This document shows, one piece after another, positions 27,044 to 35,597 of a DNA stretch of 64,000 bases. The DNA is from Pseudomonadota bacterium (GTDB lineage Bacteria; Pseudomonadota; Gammaproteobacteria; Burkholderiales; Rhodocyclaceae): assembly GCA_018241725.1 (NCBI GenBank), contig JAFEDI010000110.1, forward strand, positions 1 to 64,000, written 5' to 3'. Positions within the stretch are counted from its first letter, which is position 1. Each line of letters opens with the position of its first letter. The position numbers were made by a program, and so were the translations under genes. Under the pieces are notes generated by a model. The model saw only the letters and a list, made by a program, of their open reading frames with translations, did no database searches and had not been told where the DNA came from.

Positions 27044-28840
27044 ATGCTGCCCACCAGCCTCGACCTCACCACCCTGGCCGCCGCCTACCGCGCCGGCCTC
27101 AAGCCCAGCGCCCTGTTCGCCCACCTCCACGCCCGGGCCGCCGCCGACACCCACCACGCCTGGATCAGCCTCATGCCGGAGGCCGAACTGCTGGCCCGCG
27201 CCCGCGCACTGGACGCCCAGGACCCGGCCAGCCTGCCGCTGTACGGCGTGCCCTTCGCAGTGAAGGACAACATCGACCTGGCCGGCCTGCCGACCACCGC
27301 CGGCTGCCCGGACTTCGCCTACGCGCCGCAAACCGACGCGGCGGTGGTGGCGCGCCTGATCGCCGCCGGCGCGATCCCCCTCGGCAAGACCAACCTGGAC
27401 CAGTTCGCCACCGGCCTCAACGGCACCCGCAGCCCTTACGGCGCCTGCCGCAACGCCTTCCAGCCGGACCACATCTCCGGCGGCTCCAGCTCCGGCTCGG
27501 CGGTCGCCGTGGCGGCCGGCCAGGTGAGCTTTGCGCTGGGCACCGACACCGCCGGCTCCGGCCGCGTGCCGGCCGCCTTCAACAACCTGGTCGGCCTCAA
27601 ACCGAGCTGCGGCCTGCTGTCGTCCACCGGCGTCGTGCCGGCCTGCCGCAGCCTCGACACCGTCTCGATCTTCGCCCTCACCGCCGCCGACACCGCCACG
27701 CTGTTCGGCGTCGCCCGCGGCTTTGATGAAACCGACGCCTACAGCCGCCCGGCGGAGGCCCACGGCCGGCGCTTCCCGGCCGGCCAGCCCTTCCGCTTCG
27801 GCGTGCCGCGCCCGGACCAGCTGGCCTTCTTCGGCGACGCCCACAACGCCGGCCTGTTCGCCGCTGCAGCAGCCCGCCTGCAAGGCCTCGGCGGCACGCC
27901 GGTGGAGCTGGATTTCGAGCCCTTCCTGGAAACCGCCCGCCTGCTCTACGGTGGCCCATGGGTCGCCGAACGCTACCACGCGATCAAGGACTTTATCGAG
28001 CGTCAGCCGGAATCCCTTTTCCCGGTGACGCGGGCGATCACCCTCAGCGGCGCCACGCCCAGCGCCGTGGACGCCTTCGACGCCCAGTACCGGCTGCGCG
28101 CCCTCAAGCGCCGCTGCGACGCCGCCTGGCAAGAGGTGGACCTGATCCTCACCCCCACCGCCGGCTACCACCCGACCATCGCCGCCGTCGAAAGCGAGCC
28201 GATCCGCATCAACACGGAGCTGGGCCATTACACCAACTTCATGAACCTGCTGGACTACGCCGCGGTCGCCGTGCCCGCCGCCTTCCGGCCCGACGGCCTG
28301 CCCTTCGGCGTGACCCTCTTCGCCCCCGCCCACCAGGATCTGCCGCTGCTCGAACTGGCCGCCCGCTGGCAGGCCGACACCGGCCTGCCCCTCGGCGCCA
28401 CCGGCCAGCCGCTGCCGGACCAGGCCTTCCCCGCCGTGCCCGGCGCCGACGGCATGGTGCAGGTCGCCGTCTGCGGCGCCCATTTGTCCGGCCTGCCCCT
28501 CAACGGCCAGCTCACCCAACGCGGCGGCCGCCTGCTGCGCAGCGTGCGCTCCGCGCCGGAATACCGCTTCTACGCGCTGGCCGGCAGCCCGCCCCAGCGC
28601 CCCGGCATGGTCCGCGTCGCCGAAGGCGGCGCCAGCATCGAAATGGAAATCTGGGAACTCCCCGCCCATCACTTCGGCAGCTTCGTCGCCGCCATCCCCG
28701 CCCCGCTGGGCATCGGCAAGGTAAAACTGGAAGACGGCAGCCAGGTCTGCGGCTTCATCTGCGAAAGCGGCGGACTGACGGGAGCGGAGGACATCACCGG
28801 GTACGGCGGGTGGAGGGCGTGGTTGGGGCTCAGGCCTTAA
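27044..28840 (+). CDS. atzF: Allophanate hydrolase
   Basis: A protein of 598 residues (600 if the ATG at 27038 is used; the one at 27044 is better spaced from GGAG). The N-terminal 430 residues are an amidase-signature domain with the catalytic lysine in FAVKDNIDLAG and the Ser-cis-Ser pair in SGGSSSGSAVAVAAG. The C-terminal 160 residues are the small domain typical of AtzF/DUR1 enzymes. It splits allophanate into ammonia and CO2, the last step of guanidine assimilation. Its stop codon overlaps that of the convergent TyrR-like gene, so there is no space for a terminator between them. Confidence 0.93.
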   Translation: MLPTSLDLTTLAAAYRAGLKPSALFAHLHARAAADTHHAWISLMPEAELLARARALDAQDPASLPLYGVPFAVKDNIDLAGLPTTAGCPDFAYAPQTDAAVVARLIAAGAIPLGKTNLDQFATGLNGTRSPYGACRNAFQPDHISGGSSSGSAVAVAAGQVSFALGTDTAGSGRVPAAFNNLVGLKPSCGLLSSTGVVPACRSLDTVSIFALTAADTATLFGVARGFDETDAYSRPAEAHGRRFPAGQPFRFGVPRPDQLAFFGDAHNAGLFAAAAARLQGLGGTPVELDFEPFLETARLLYGGPWVAERYHAIKDFIERQPESLFPVTRAITLSGATPSAVDAFDAQYRLRALKRRCDAAWQEVDLILTPTAGYHPTIAAVESEPIRINTELGHYTNFMNLLDYAAVAVPAAFRPDGLPFGVTLFAPAHQDLPLLELAARWQADTGLPLGATGQPLPDQAFPAVPGADGMVQVAVCGAHLSGLPLNGQLTQRGGRLLRSVRSAPEYRFYALAGSPPQRPGMVRVAEGGASIEMEIWELPAHHFGSFVAAIPAPLGIGKVKLEDGSQVCGFICESGGLTGAEDITGYGGWRAWLGLRP

Positions 28841-30366
28841 TCGATGCCATAGCGCCTCAGCCGGTTGGCGATGGCGGAGTGGGAGGTGCCAAGGCGCTTG
28901 GCCAGGCGGCGGCTCGATGGAAACTCGCGGTACAGGCGCTGCAGCAGGCTCTTCTCGAAATCGGCAACGGCCTGTTCCAGAGTCGCAACCTCTCGCTCAT
29001 CGCCGGCCGGCTCAGGCGCGGCGACCTGGGCAAGCTCCAGGTCTTCCACGTTGATGATGTTGCGCTCCGTCATCGTCACCGCCCGGAAGATCACGTTCTG
29101 CAACTGGCGTACATTGCCCACCCACGGGTTGGCCAGCATGGCGGCGCATGCGCCCTGGGACAGGCGCATGGGTGGGCGCGACGCCTGGGTGCAGGCGCGG
29201 CCGAGGAAGGCGTGGGCGATCGGCAGGATGTCGCCGGGGCGCTCGCGCAGCGGCGGAACGTGCAGGTGGAGCACGTTCAGGCGGAACAGCAGATCCTGGC
29301 GGAAATGGCCGCTGCTCACCATGTCTTCGAGCTTGCGATGGGTGGCGCTGATGATGCGTACGTTCATCCTCACCTCCCGCTCGCCGCCGACCCGCCTGAA
29401 GCTGCCGTCATTGAGGAAACGCAGCAGCTTGGCCTGCAGATACGGTGACATCTCGCCGATTTCGTCGAGGAACACCGTGCCGCCGTGCGCCAGTTCGAGC
29501 AGGCCGGGCTTGCCGCCGCGCAGGGCGCCGGTGAAGGCGCCCGCGGCGTAACCGAAGAGTTCGCTTTCGGCCAGGCTTTCCGGCAAGGCCGCACAGTTGA
29601 GGGCGAAGAAGGGCTGGCCACTGCGGCTGCTGCCGGCGTGGCAGGCGTGAGCCAGCAGCTCCTTACCGGTACCGGTTTCGCCGGTGATCAGCAGCGGCGC
29701 ATCCACCGTGGCCATGCGGGCGGCACGCTGCTTGAGCTGCTCCATGGCGGGTGAGCTGCCGAGGACGGCTTCGAAACCGCCGGCATCGTAGTTCTGCAAG
29801 GCGCTCATGCGCTCGCCCATGCGGCTCGGGGCGTGCAAGGTCATCACCGCACCGGCGACGCGGCCGCCGGCTTCATGCAGCGGCATCGTTTCCAGCAAGT
29901 AGGGCTCGCCGTTCATGACGACCTCGCACACCGGCAGGTGGTAGCCCCCGTTGACCAGCTCGCGCAGCAGTTCGGGGTTGCCGATCAGTTCCTGCATGGA
30001 GGTGCCGATCAGGCGTGCCTCGTCCAGGCTGCAGGCGCCGATTGCCGCGCCGTTGGCGACCACGATGCAACCTGCTTCATCGACTGCGAAGATCGGGTCG
30101 GGCTGGGAGGCAAGCAGGGCGTCGAGGTAGAGGCGCCGTTGGGCGCCCGGCAGCATCTGCACGGGCTCCACGCTGCGCACCCCTGCAACCCCCATCAACT
30201 GGGCGCGCAACTCGTCGAGGCTGGCCTGATCGACGGCCGGGGCCTCAATGAAGATATGCGGCGGGTCCACCTCCACCGCCGTCACGTTGAAGCTGCGCCG
30301 GGCCAGCTCTGCCAGCACTTCCTGGGCGATCCCGACCCGATCGGAAAAGAACACATCGATGCGCAT
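28837..30366 (-). CDS. TyrR/PhhR-like sigma-54-dependent activator
   Basis: A protein of 509 residues. It has an N-terminal ACT-like domain (about 1-72), a PAS domain (about 78-180) and an AAA+ domain with Walker A GETGTGKE (229-236), an intact GAFTGA loop (276-281) and Walker B GTVFLDEIGEM. A TyrR-type helix-turn-helix forms the end (SSRRLAKRLGTSHSAIANRLRRYG, in two parts). The E. coli TyrR protein lacks a working GAFTGA loop, whereas this one should activate sigma-54 polymerase. It is divergent from dadA, whose upstream region has a matching sigma-54 promoter, so it probably senses an amino acid and turns on D-alanine catabolism. Confidence 0.9.
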   Translation of the reverse strand: MRIDVFFSDRVGIAQEVLAELARRSFNVTAVEVDPPHIFIEAPAVDQASLDELRAQLMGVAGVRSVEPVQMLPGAQRRLYLDALLASQPDPIFAVDEAGCIVVANGAAIGACSLDEARLIGTSMQELIGNPELLRELVNGGYHLPVCEVVMNGEPYLLETMPLHEAGGRVAGAVMTLHAPSRMGERMSALQNYDAGGFEAVLGSSPAMEQLKQRAARMATVDAPLLITGETGTGKELLAHACHAGSSRSGQPFFALNCAALPESLAESELFGYAAGAFTGALRGGKPGLLELAHGGTVFLDEIGEMSPYLQAKLLRFLNDGSFRRVGGEREVRMNVRIISATHRKLEDMVSSGHFRQDLLFRLNVLHLHVPPLRERPGDILPIAHAFLGRACTQASRPPMRLSQGACAAMLANPWVGNVRQLQNVIFRAVTMTERNIINVEDLELAQVAAPEPAGDEREVATLEQAVADFEKSLLQRLYREFPSSRRLAKRLGTSHSAIANRLRRYGID

Positions 30367-30386
30367 GAAGGAGCCCGTAATGAATT

Positions 30387-30401
30387 CGATACAGCGTATC
30401 G
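30387..30401. promoter_or_regulatory. Candidate activator site (CGATAC-AGC-GTATCG)
   Basis: A perfect 6-3-6 inverted repeat 21 bp from the TyrR-like start codon and about 155 bp upstream of the dadA sigma-54 promoter, the right distance for an enhancer. It could also repress the regulator's own gene. A second, weaker inverted repeat, TCGTA-N10-TACGA, lies at 30475-30494. Confidence 0.45.
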
Positions 30402-30555
30402 ATAATGATACGGATCATTCAAGTCACTGAGTAATAAGGGTAATCAGCAGCAAAGCAAGCCTGCGCCAATCAATTCGTAACGATATCAATACGAAATTTT
30501 CTGAAGAACAACCAAGAAATCAAGCAACCAATTGTTTTTAATGAAGTTTTCTTGA

Positions 30556-30571
30556 TGGCACGGGAATCGCT
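30556..30571 (+). promoter_or_regulatory. Sigma-54 promoter of dadA
   Basis: TGGCACG-GGAA-TCGCT has a perfect -24 element and a -12 element with the essential GC at the correct spacing; only one T of TTGC is replaced. It lies about 50 bp upstream of the dadA start. The divergently encoded activator has the GAFTGA loop needed to use such a promoter. Confidence 0.72.
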
Positions 30572-30618
30572 AAATGGCATTCATCGAATGGCAACCCGTT
30601 TCATCAAGGAGAACTTCC

Positions 30619-31872
30619 ATGCATGTCCTCGTCCTCGGCAGTGGCGTCATTGGGACCACCACCGCCTACTACCTGGCCAAGGCTGGGCACCAGGTCACGG
30701 TGGTGGACCGCCAGCCCGGACCGGCACTCGAGACCAGTTTTGCCAACGCCGGGGAAGTGTCACCCGGCTATTCCGCACCGTGGGCGGGGCCAGGCGTTCC
30801 AGTCAAGGCGATCAAGTGGATGCTGATGCACCACAGCCCGCTGGTCATCAAGCCCATGCTCGACCCCGCCATGTGGCGTTGGACCATGGCCATGCTTCGC
30901 AACTGCACGGAATCTGCCTACCAGGTCAACAAAAGCCGGATGGTGCGCATCGCCGAGTACAGCCGCGACTGCCTGAAACAGCTGCGCGCCGACACCGGCA
31001 TTGCCTACGACGAGCGCACCCAGGGCACGCTGCAGCTGTTCCGCACCCAGAAGCAGTTCGACGGCATCGGCAAGGACGTGGAGATCCTGCGCCAATCCGG
31101 CGTGCCCTTCCAGGTGCTCGACCGGGACGGCTACCTGGCCTACGAGCCCGCCCTGTCCCCGGTCAAGCACAAGTTCGTCGGGGCCCTGCGCCTGCCGGGG
31201 GACGAGACCGGCGACTGCTACAAGTTCACCCGCAATCTGGCCGGCATGGCCGAGTCGCTGGGCGTGACGTTCCGCTTCGGAACCACCATCACCGACATCG
31301 AACAGGATGGGCAGCGCATCACCGGCATCCACACCAGCGCCGGTACGCTGGCGGCCGACCAGTATGTGCTCGCCCTCGGCAGCTACTCGACCCGGCTCCT
31401 CAAGCAGGTGGGTATCGACGTTCCGGTCTATCCGGTGAAGGGCTTCTCCATCACCGTGCCCATCACCGACCAGGCCATGGCGCCGGAGTCCACCATCATG
31501 GACGAAACCCACAAGGTTGCCGTCACCCGCCTGGGCGACCGGATCCGGGTCGGCGGCACCGCGCAGCTGTCGGGCTTTGATCTGGGCCTCGAAGCGGGAC
31601 GGCGCAAGACCCTGGAGTTCGTGGTGTCCGACCTCTTTCCCCACGGGGGCGACCTCTCCCGGGCCGAGTTCTGGACCGGCCTGCGGCCGATGACGCCGGA
31701 CGGCACGCCCATCATCGGCAAGACCCGCTTCGACAACCTGACCCTCAGCACCGGCCACGGCACGCTGGGCTGGACGATGGCCGCCGGCACCGGCCGCGTG
31801 GTGGCGGACATGCTCAGCGGCCGCAAACCCGAGATTCCCGTGGCCGACCTCAGCGTCGCGCGCTACGCCTGA
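30619..31872 (+). CDS. dadA: D-amino acid dehydrogenase
   Basis: A protein of 417 residues. The ATG at 30619 follows AAGGAG and places the FAD-binding motif at the N terminus ([22 protein letters not shown], in two parts). Other family segments are [21 protein letters not shown], the closing [25 protein letters not shown] region and [10 protein letters not shown]. It oxidises D-alanine and other D-amino acids to 2-oxo acids at the inner face of the membrane, passing electrons to the quinone pool. It starts the cluster dadA, ridA, permease, dadX. Confidence 0.95.
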   Translation: MHVLVLGSGVIGTTTAYYLAKAGHQVTVVDRQPGPALETSFANAGEVSPGYSAPWAGPGVPVKAIKWMLMHHSPLVIKPMLDPAMWRWTMAMLRNCTESAYQVNKSRMVRIAEYSRDCLKQLRADTGIAYDERTQGTLQLFRTQKQFDGIGKDVEILRQSGVPFQVLDRDGYLAYEPALSPVKHKFVGALRLPGDETGDCYKFTRNLAGMAESLGVTFRFGTTITDIEQDGQRITGIHTSAGTLAADQYVLALGSYSTRLLKQVGIDVPVYPVKGFSITVPITDQAMAPESTIMDETHKVAVTRLGDRIRVGGTAQLSGFDLGLEAGRRKTLEFVVSDLFPHGGDLSRAEFWTGLRPMTPDGTPIIGKTRFDNLTLSTGHGTLGWTMAAGTGRVVADMLSGRKPEIPVADLSVARYA

Positions 31873-31917
31873 TCCCCTGCAATACCCACACCAATCCATA
31901 ACCGAGGAGACACCACC

Positions 31918-32292
31918 ATGCACGTCATCGCCACATCCGGAGCCCCCCAGGCCATCGGTCCCTACGCCCAGGCCATCGTTGTCGACGGCTGGCTGTTCAG
32001 CTCGGGGCAAATCCCGCTGACGGCCGCCGGCGAGCGGCTCGCCACCGATATCGAAGCCCAGACCGAACAGGTGTTCGACAACCTCAGCGCCGTGCTGGAG
32101 GCGGCCGGCGCGTCCCTCGCCCAGGTCGTCAAATGCACCGTCTTCGTCAGGGATCTGAATGACTTCGCGCGCCTCAACGCCGTCTATGAGCGCCGCTTCG
32201 GCACCCACAAGCCAGCCCGTTCAACGGTCGAAGTGGCGCGCCTGCCCTGCGACGTCAAGGTCGAGATCGAAGCCATTGCCCGCCTGGGCTGA
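31918..32292 (+). CDS. RidA-family imine/enamine deaminase
   Basis: A protein of 124 residues, with GAGGAG before the ATG. Features of the family are [13 protein letters not shown] near the start, [38 protein letters not shown] in the middle, and the C-terminal [21 protein letters not shown]. RidA enzymes hydrolyse the reactive imines released by PLP and flavin amino-acid enzymes. Its place 45 bp after dadA suggests it hydrolyses the iminopyruvate made by D-alanine oxidation and protects the alanine racemase encoded downstream. Confidence 0.92.
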   Translation: MHVIATSGAPQAIGPYAQAIVVDGWLFSSGQIPLTAAGERLATDIEAQTEQVFDNLSAVLEAAGASLAQVVKCTVFVRDLNDFARLNAVYERRFGTHKPARSTVEVARLPCDVKVEIEAIARLG

Positions 32293-32343
32293 CGGCGCGT
32301 CCCATCGTCTGATCCGGCGGGGCCGGACTGAAAGGAATTTGTC

Positions 32344-33756
32344 ATGACAGATGTCAAAGCACTGCTTGCCGAGGAAGGCCGTCACGAGGCGAGGGATCTC
32401 CACCGTGGCCTGAAGGACCGGCACATCCAGATGATCGCCCTCGGCGGCGCCATCGGCGTCGGCCTGTTCCTGGGCGCCGGCCGGGCCATCGCCGTTGCCG
32501 GGCCGGGGCTGCTGCTGAGCTATGCCCTCGGCGGCCTGATCATCTTTTTCATCATGCGCGCGCTTGGCGAGCTCCTGCTCTACCGCCCGGTGGCCGGCTC
32601 CTTCGCCACCTACGCGGAAGAGTTCGTCGGGCCCTTCGCCGGCTTCGCCACCGGCTGGTCCTATTGGTTCACGTGGGTGACCATCGGCATGGCCGAGATC
32701 ACCGCCGTCGCCGTGTATATCCACTACTGGTTTCCAGGGGTTCCCCAATGGATACCGGCGCTCGTCACACTCGCCGTGCTGTATTCGGTAAATCGCATCT
32801 CGGTGGCACTGTTCGGCGAGTTGGAGTTCTGGTTCGCGCTGATCAAGGTCGTCACCATCGTCGCGATGATCCTGATCGGCCTGGCCATCATCTGTTTCGA
32901 CCTGACGCCCCTCGGACATACGGCCAGCTTCTCCAATCTGTGGAGCCACCAGGGCTTCATGCCCTTCGGCATCCTGGGCGTCGTGATGACACTGCAGATC
33001 GTCATGTTCGCCTACCAGGGGGTCGAACTGATCGGCGTCACCGCCGGCGAGGCACAGAACCCGGAGAAGGTCCTGCCGAGCGCCACCAACAGCATCATCT
33101 GGCGCATCCTGGCCTTCTACCTCGGTGCGCTCGTGGTCATGATGGCCCTCGTGCCGTGGAATGAGCTCAAGCCCGGCATCAGCCCCTTTGTGTTCGTCTT
33201 CGAGCGCATCGGCATTCCCGGCGCCGCCGGGCTGATCAACTTCGTCGTCATCACCGCAGCGGCATCGTCCTGCAACAGCGGCATCTTCAGCACCGGCCGC
33301 ATGCTCTACACCCTGGCCCAGTTCCGCCAGGCGCCACAAGCCTTCGGCAAGGTGGACGGGCACCACCTGCCGGCCAACGCCATCACCTTCTCGGCGGCCC
33401 TGATGAGTATCGGCGTAGTGCTCAACTACATCGTGCCGGAGGAAGTCTTCGTCTGGGTGACCAGCATCTCCCTCATCGGCGCGTTGTGGACCTGGTCGAT
33501 CATCGTCATCGCCCACCTCGGCTACCGCAAGGCCGTGGCCGCCGGGCAAGCCAGGGCGGTGGCCTTCCGCATGCCGGGCGCCCCCTACATGAACTGGATC
33601 GTGGTCGCCTTCATGGTCGCCGTCGGCGCCCTCCTCGCCCTCGATCCCAGCACGCGGGTCGCCCTCTACGTGGCCCCCGCCTGGTTCGCCCTGCTAGGCA
33701 TCGGCTATCGCCTGAGCAAGGCCGGAAGACCGCAGCTCGTAGCCACCAACGCCTGA
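32344..33756 (+). CDS. Amino-acid permease (CycA/AAT family)
   Basis: A protein of 470 residues with twelve predicted membrane helices. It opens in the AAT-family manner (RGLKDRHIQMIALGGAIGVGLFLGAG, in two parts) and contains GFATGWSYWFTWVTIGMAEITA, GVELIGVTAGEAQNPEKVLPSA and NSGIFSTGRMLYTLA. This is the proton-coupled family containing CycA (D-alanine, D-serine, glycine) and ProY. The neighbouring D-amino acid dehydrogenase and racemase make alanine of either hand the likely substrate. GAAAGGA precedes the start. Confidence 0.9.
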   Translation: MTDVKALLAEEGRHEARDLHRGLKDRHIQMIALGGAIGVGLFLGAGRAIAVAGPGLLLSYALGGLIIFFIMRALGELLLYRPVAGSFATYAEEFVGPFAGFATGWSYWFTWVTIGMAEITAVAVYIHYWFPGVPQWIPALVTLAVLYSVNRISVALFGELEFWFALIKVVTIVAMILIGLAIICFDLTPLGHTASFSNLWSHQGFMPFGILGVVMTLQIVMFAYQGVELIGVTAGEAQNPEKVLPSATNSIIWRILAFYLGALVVMMALVPWNELKPGISPFVFVFERIGIPGAAGLINFVVITAAASSCNSGIFSTGRMLYTLAQFRQAPQAFGKVDGHHLPANAITFSAALMSIGVVLNYIVPEEVFVWVTSISLIGALWTWSIIVIAHLGYRKAVAAGQARAVAFRMPGAPYMNWIVVAFMVAVGALLALDPSTRVALYVAPAWFALLGIGYRLSKAGRPQLVATNA

Positions 33757-33765
33757 TTCCCCCCG

Positions 33766-33785
33766 GCCCCGCCTCCGGGCGGGGC
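33766..33785. terminator. Intercistronic hairpin before dadX
   Basis: GCCCCGCC-TCCG-GGCGGGGC, a perfect 8-bp stem with a 4-base loop in the 73-bp gap between permease and racemase. There is no T run, so it is more likely to stabilise the upstream mRNA or reduce read-through than to end the transcript. Confidence 0.5.
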
Positions 33786-33829
33786 AGTTCGACGCCGCCC
33801 ACTCACGCCTCATCTCGAAGGACCCCGGC

Positions 33830-34954
33830 ATGACCGACCAGCACCCCATCAGGGCAGGCGCCCTGCTCAGCATCGACCTCGACGCCCTCTGCGACAACTG
33901 GCGGAGCCTCAAAGCAAGGCTGGCAAATGCGGAATGCGCCGCCGTGGTCAAGGCCGACGCCTACGGCCTGGGCGCCGAGCGGATTACCCCGGCGCTGTAT
34001 CGCGCCGGCTGCCGCAACTTCTTCGTCGCCCACCTCAACGAAGGCATTGCGCTCCGCCCCACATTGCCCGCCGATGCATCCATTTATGTCCTGCACGGCC
34101 CCCACCCTGGCGACGAACGCGAGTTCGTCCACCACCGGCTCGTTCCCGTCCTCAACAGCCTGCCGCAACTCGGCGCCTGGCAGGCCCTCGCCCGCGACCT
34201 GGATACCGTCCTGCCAGCCATCCTCCAGGTGGACACTGGCATGGCCCGCCTCGGTCTCGCCCCCGACGAATTTGAACGCGTGGTGGCCAGCCCGGCCTTG
34301 CTGCTGAGGCTCTCGCTCAAGTTCATCATCAGCCACCTGGCCAGTGCCGAAGACCAGGACAACCCGGCCAATCCCCTGCAGCTCGCGCGCTTTCGCCAGG
34401 CCATGGCACGCTTGCCCGGCGTGCGCGGCAGCCTCGCCAATTCCTCCGGGATCTTTCTCGGCGACGACTACCACTTCAACCTGGTCCGCCCGGGCGCCGC
34501 ACTCTATGGCGTTGCCCCGGTGGCCGGGCAAACCAACCCGATGCGACCCGTCATCCGCCTGCAGGGCAAGGTGCTGCAGACGCGCACCATCGCAACCGGC
34601 ACAGCGGTCGGCTATTCCCACACCTGGACCGCACAACGCCCCTCGCGCATCGCCACCGTGGCAGTCGGCTATGCCGACGGCTACCTGCGCAGCCTGAGCA
34701 ACCGCGGCACCGTCAGTTGGGACGGCATCCCGCTGCCCCTTATCGGCAACATCTCCATGGACACCCTCATTGTCGATATCACCGACCTACCGGAAGGACG
34801 CATCGCGGAAGGCGAACTGCTCGACCTCGCCGACCCGCTGAATGGCGTGGATGCCATCGCCGCCCGAGCCGGCACCATCGGCTACGAGATCCTGACCAGC
34901 CTGGGACGCCGCTATGCACGCCGCTACCTCGGAGGCGGCGAAGAAGGCGTTTGA
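33830..34954 (+). CDS. dadX: Alanine racemase, catabolic type
   Basis: A protein of 374 residues. The PLP lysine is in AVVKADAYGLGAERI near the N terminus. Other features are VDTGMARLGL, the carboxylate-handling RPGAALYGVAP segment, AVGYADGYLR and the catalytic tyrosine in GTIGYEILTSLGRRYARRY. It interconverts L- and D-alanine so that L-alanine can be burnt by DadA. The place at the end of the dadA cluster marks it as the catabolic (DadX) enzyme rather than the cell-wall one. An AAGGA site precedes the ATG. Confidence 0.95.
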   Translation: MTDQHPIRAGALLSIDLDALCDNWRSLKARLANAECAAVVKADAYGLGAERITPALYRAGCRNFFVAHLNEGIALRPTLPADASIYVLHGPHPGDEREFVHHRLVPVLNSLPQLGAWQALARDLDTVLPAILQVDTGMARLGLAPDEFERVVASPALLLRLSLKFIISHLASAEDQDNPANPLQLARFRQAMARLPGVRGSLANSSGIFLGDDYHFNLVRPGAALYGVAPVAGQTNPMRPVIRLQGKVLQTRTIATGTAVGYSHTWTAQRPSRIATVAVGYADGYLRSLSNRGTVSWDGIPLPLIGNISMDTLIVDITDLPEGRIAEGELLDLADPLNGVDAIAARAGTIGYEILTSLGRRYARRYLGGGEEGV

Positions 34955-35597
34955 TGCGCCGAGTTGAACCATTGCTGTCCGGACTTGAACTTTCGATATC
35001 CGGATCTGAACAAGTTCAAGTCCGGGTTGAACTGGCTCAACGAAAAGATGAACCCACGGCGCTCAGTGCCGCATCAGCAGCTGGTCAGCAGTCATTCGAA
35101 TCGGCTCAGCGATGAAGGGCTGCTTTCTTTTGCGACGAATGTGGCGTAGCCATCGACCGGAGAGCAGCTGCGGCACGGCTTAGATTACCGCTTATCGCCT
35201 GCTTGCTGGCCGCAATGCGACCGAGCTGAGCTGTAACTGCGCGCACAGCTGCCACGTAACTATCGAGTGTGTCGCTGCCAGTTTGGATATTCCGGGTCGG
35301 GGTCAAGGGCATCATCCACCTCCATCCATGGGCTATATCTGTAGCATACCATGAGGGTCGAAAATGCAATATGAATTTGCTTTGCTTTCGGAATACTGAA
35401 CCCATCACAGGCTCCGCGCCACTCATTTCGTGGTCCGACATAACTTGATGTTATGCCACGCGGAAGCCACGCAGGCGGCAGGGACGCCTGCTGTCGGGAC
35501 AGATTGGCAATGACCGGTTGTGGCCGAATTCAGAAGTCGGCAGACGCCCATCAAGATCCCTCGATTTCCCCGTGAGCTGACATCCAACGCATGAGGG
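34955..35597. other. Gene-poor, lower-GC stretch
   Basis: I see no convincing gene here. The first 80 bases after dadX contain three imperfect copies of a short unit (TCCGGACTTGAAC, TCCGGATCTGAAC, TCCGGGTTGAAC between about 34978 and 35032). A 111-codon open frame on the minus strand (35106-35441) has no recognisable product and no ribosome-binding site. The base composition drops compared with the flanking genes, and the stretch marks the left edge of a probably acquired patch. Confidence 0.5.

Noticed and set aside
26918-28672. Minus-strand open frame of 584 codons opposite allophanate hydrolase
   Set aside because: Antisense shadow with Gly/Ala/Val/Gln-rich sequence; the plus strand encodes a complete AtzF with its amidase catalytic residues.
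35106-35441. Possible 111-residue protein on the minus strand
   Set aside because: No ribosome-binding site, signal peptide or domain, and composition similar to non-coding debris of the lower-GC patch.
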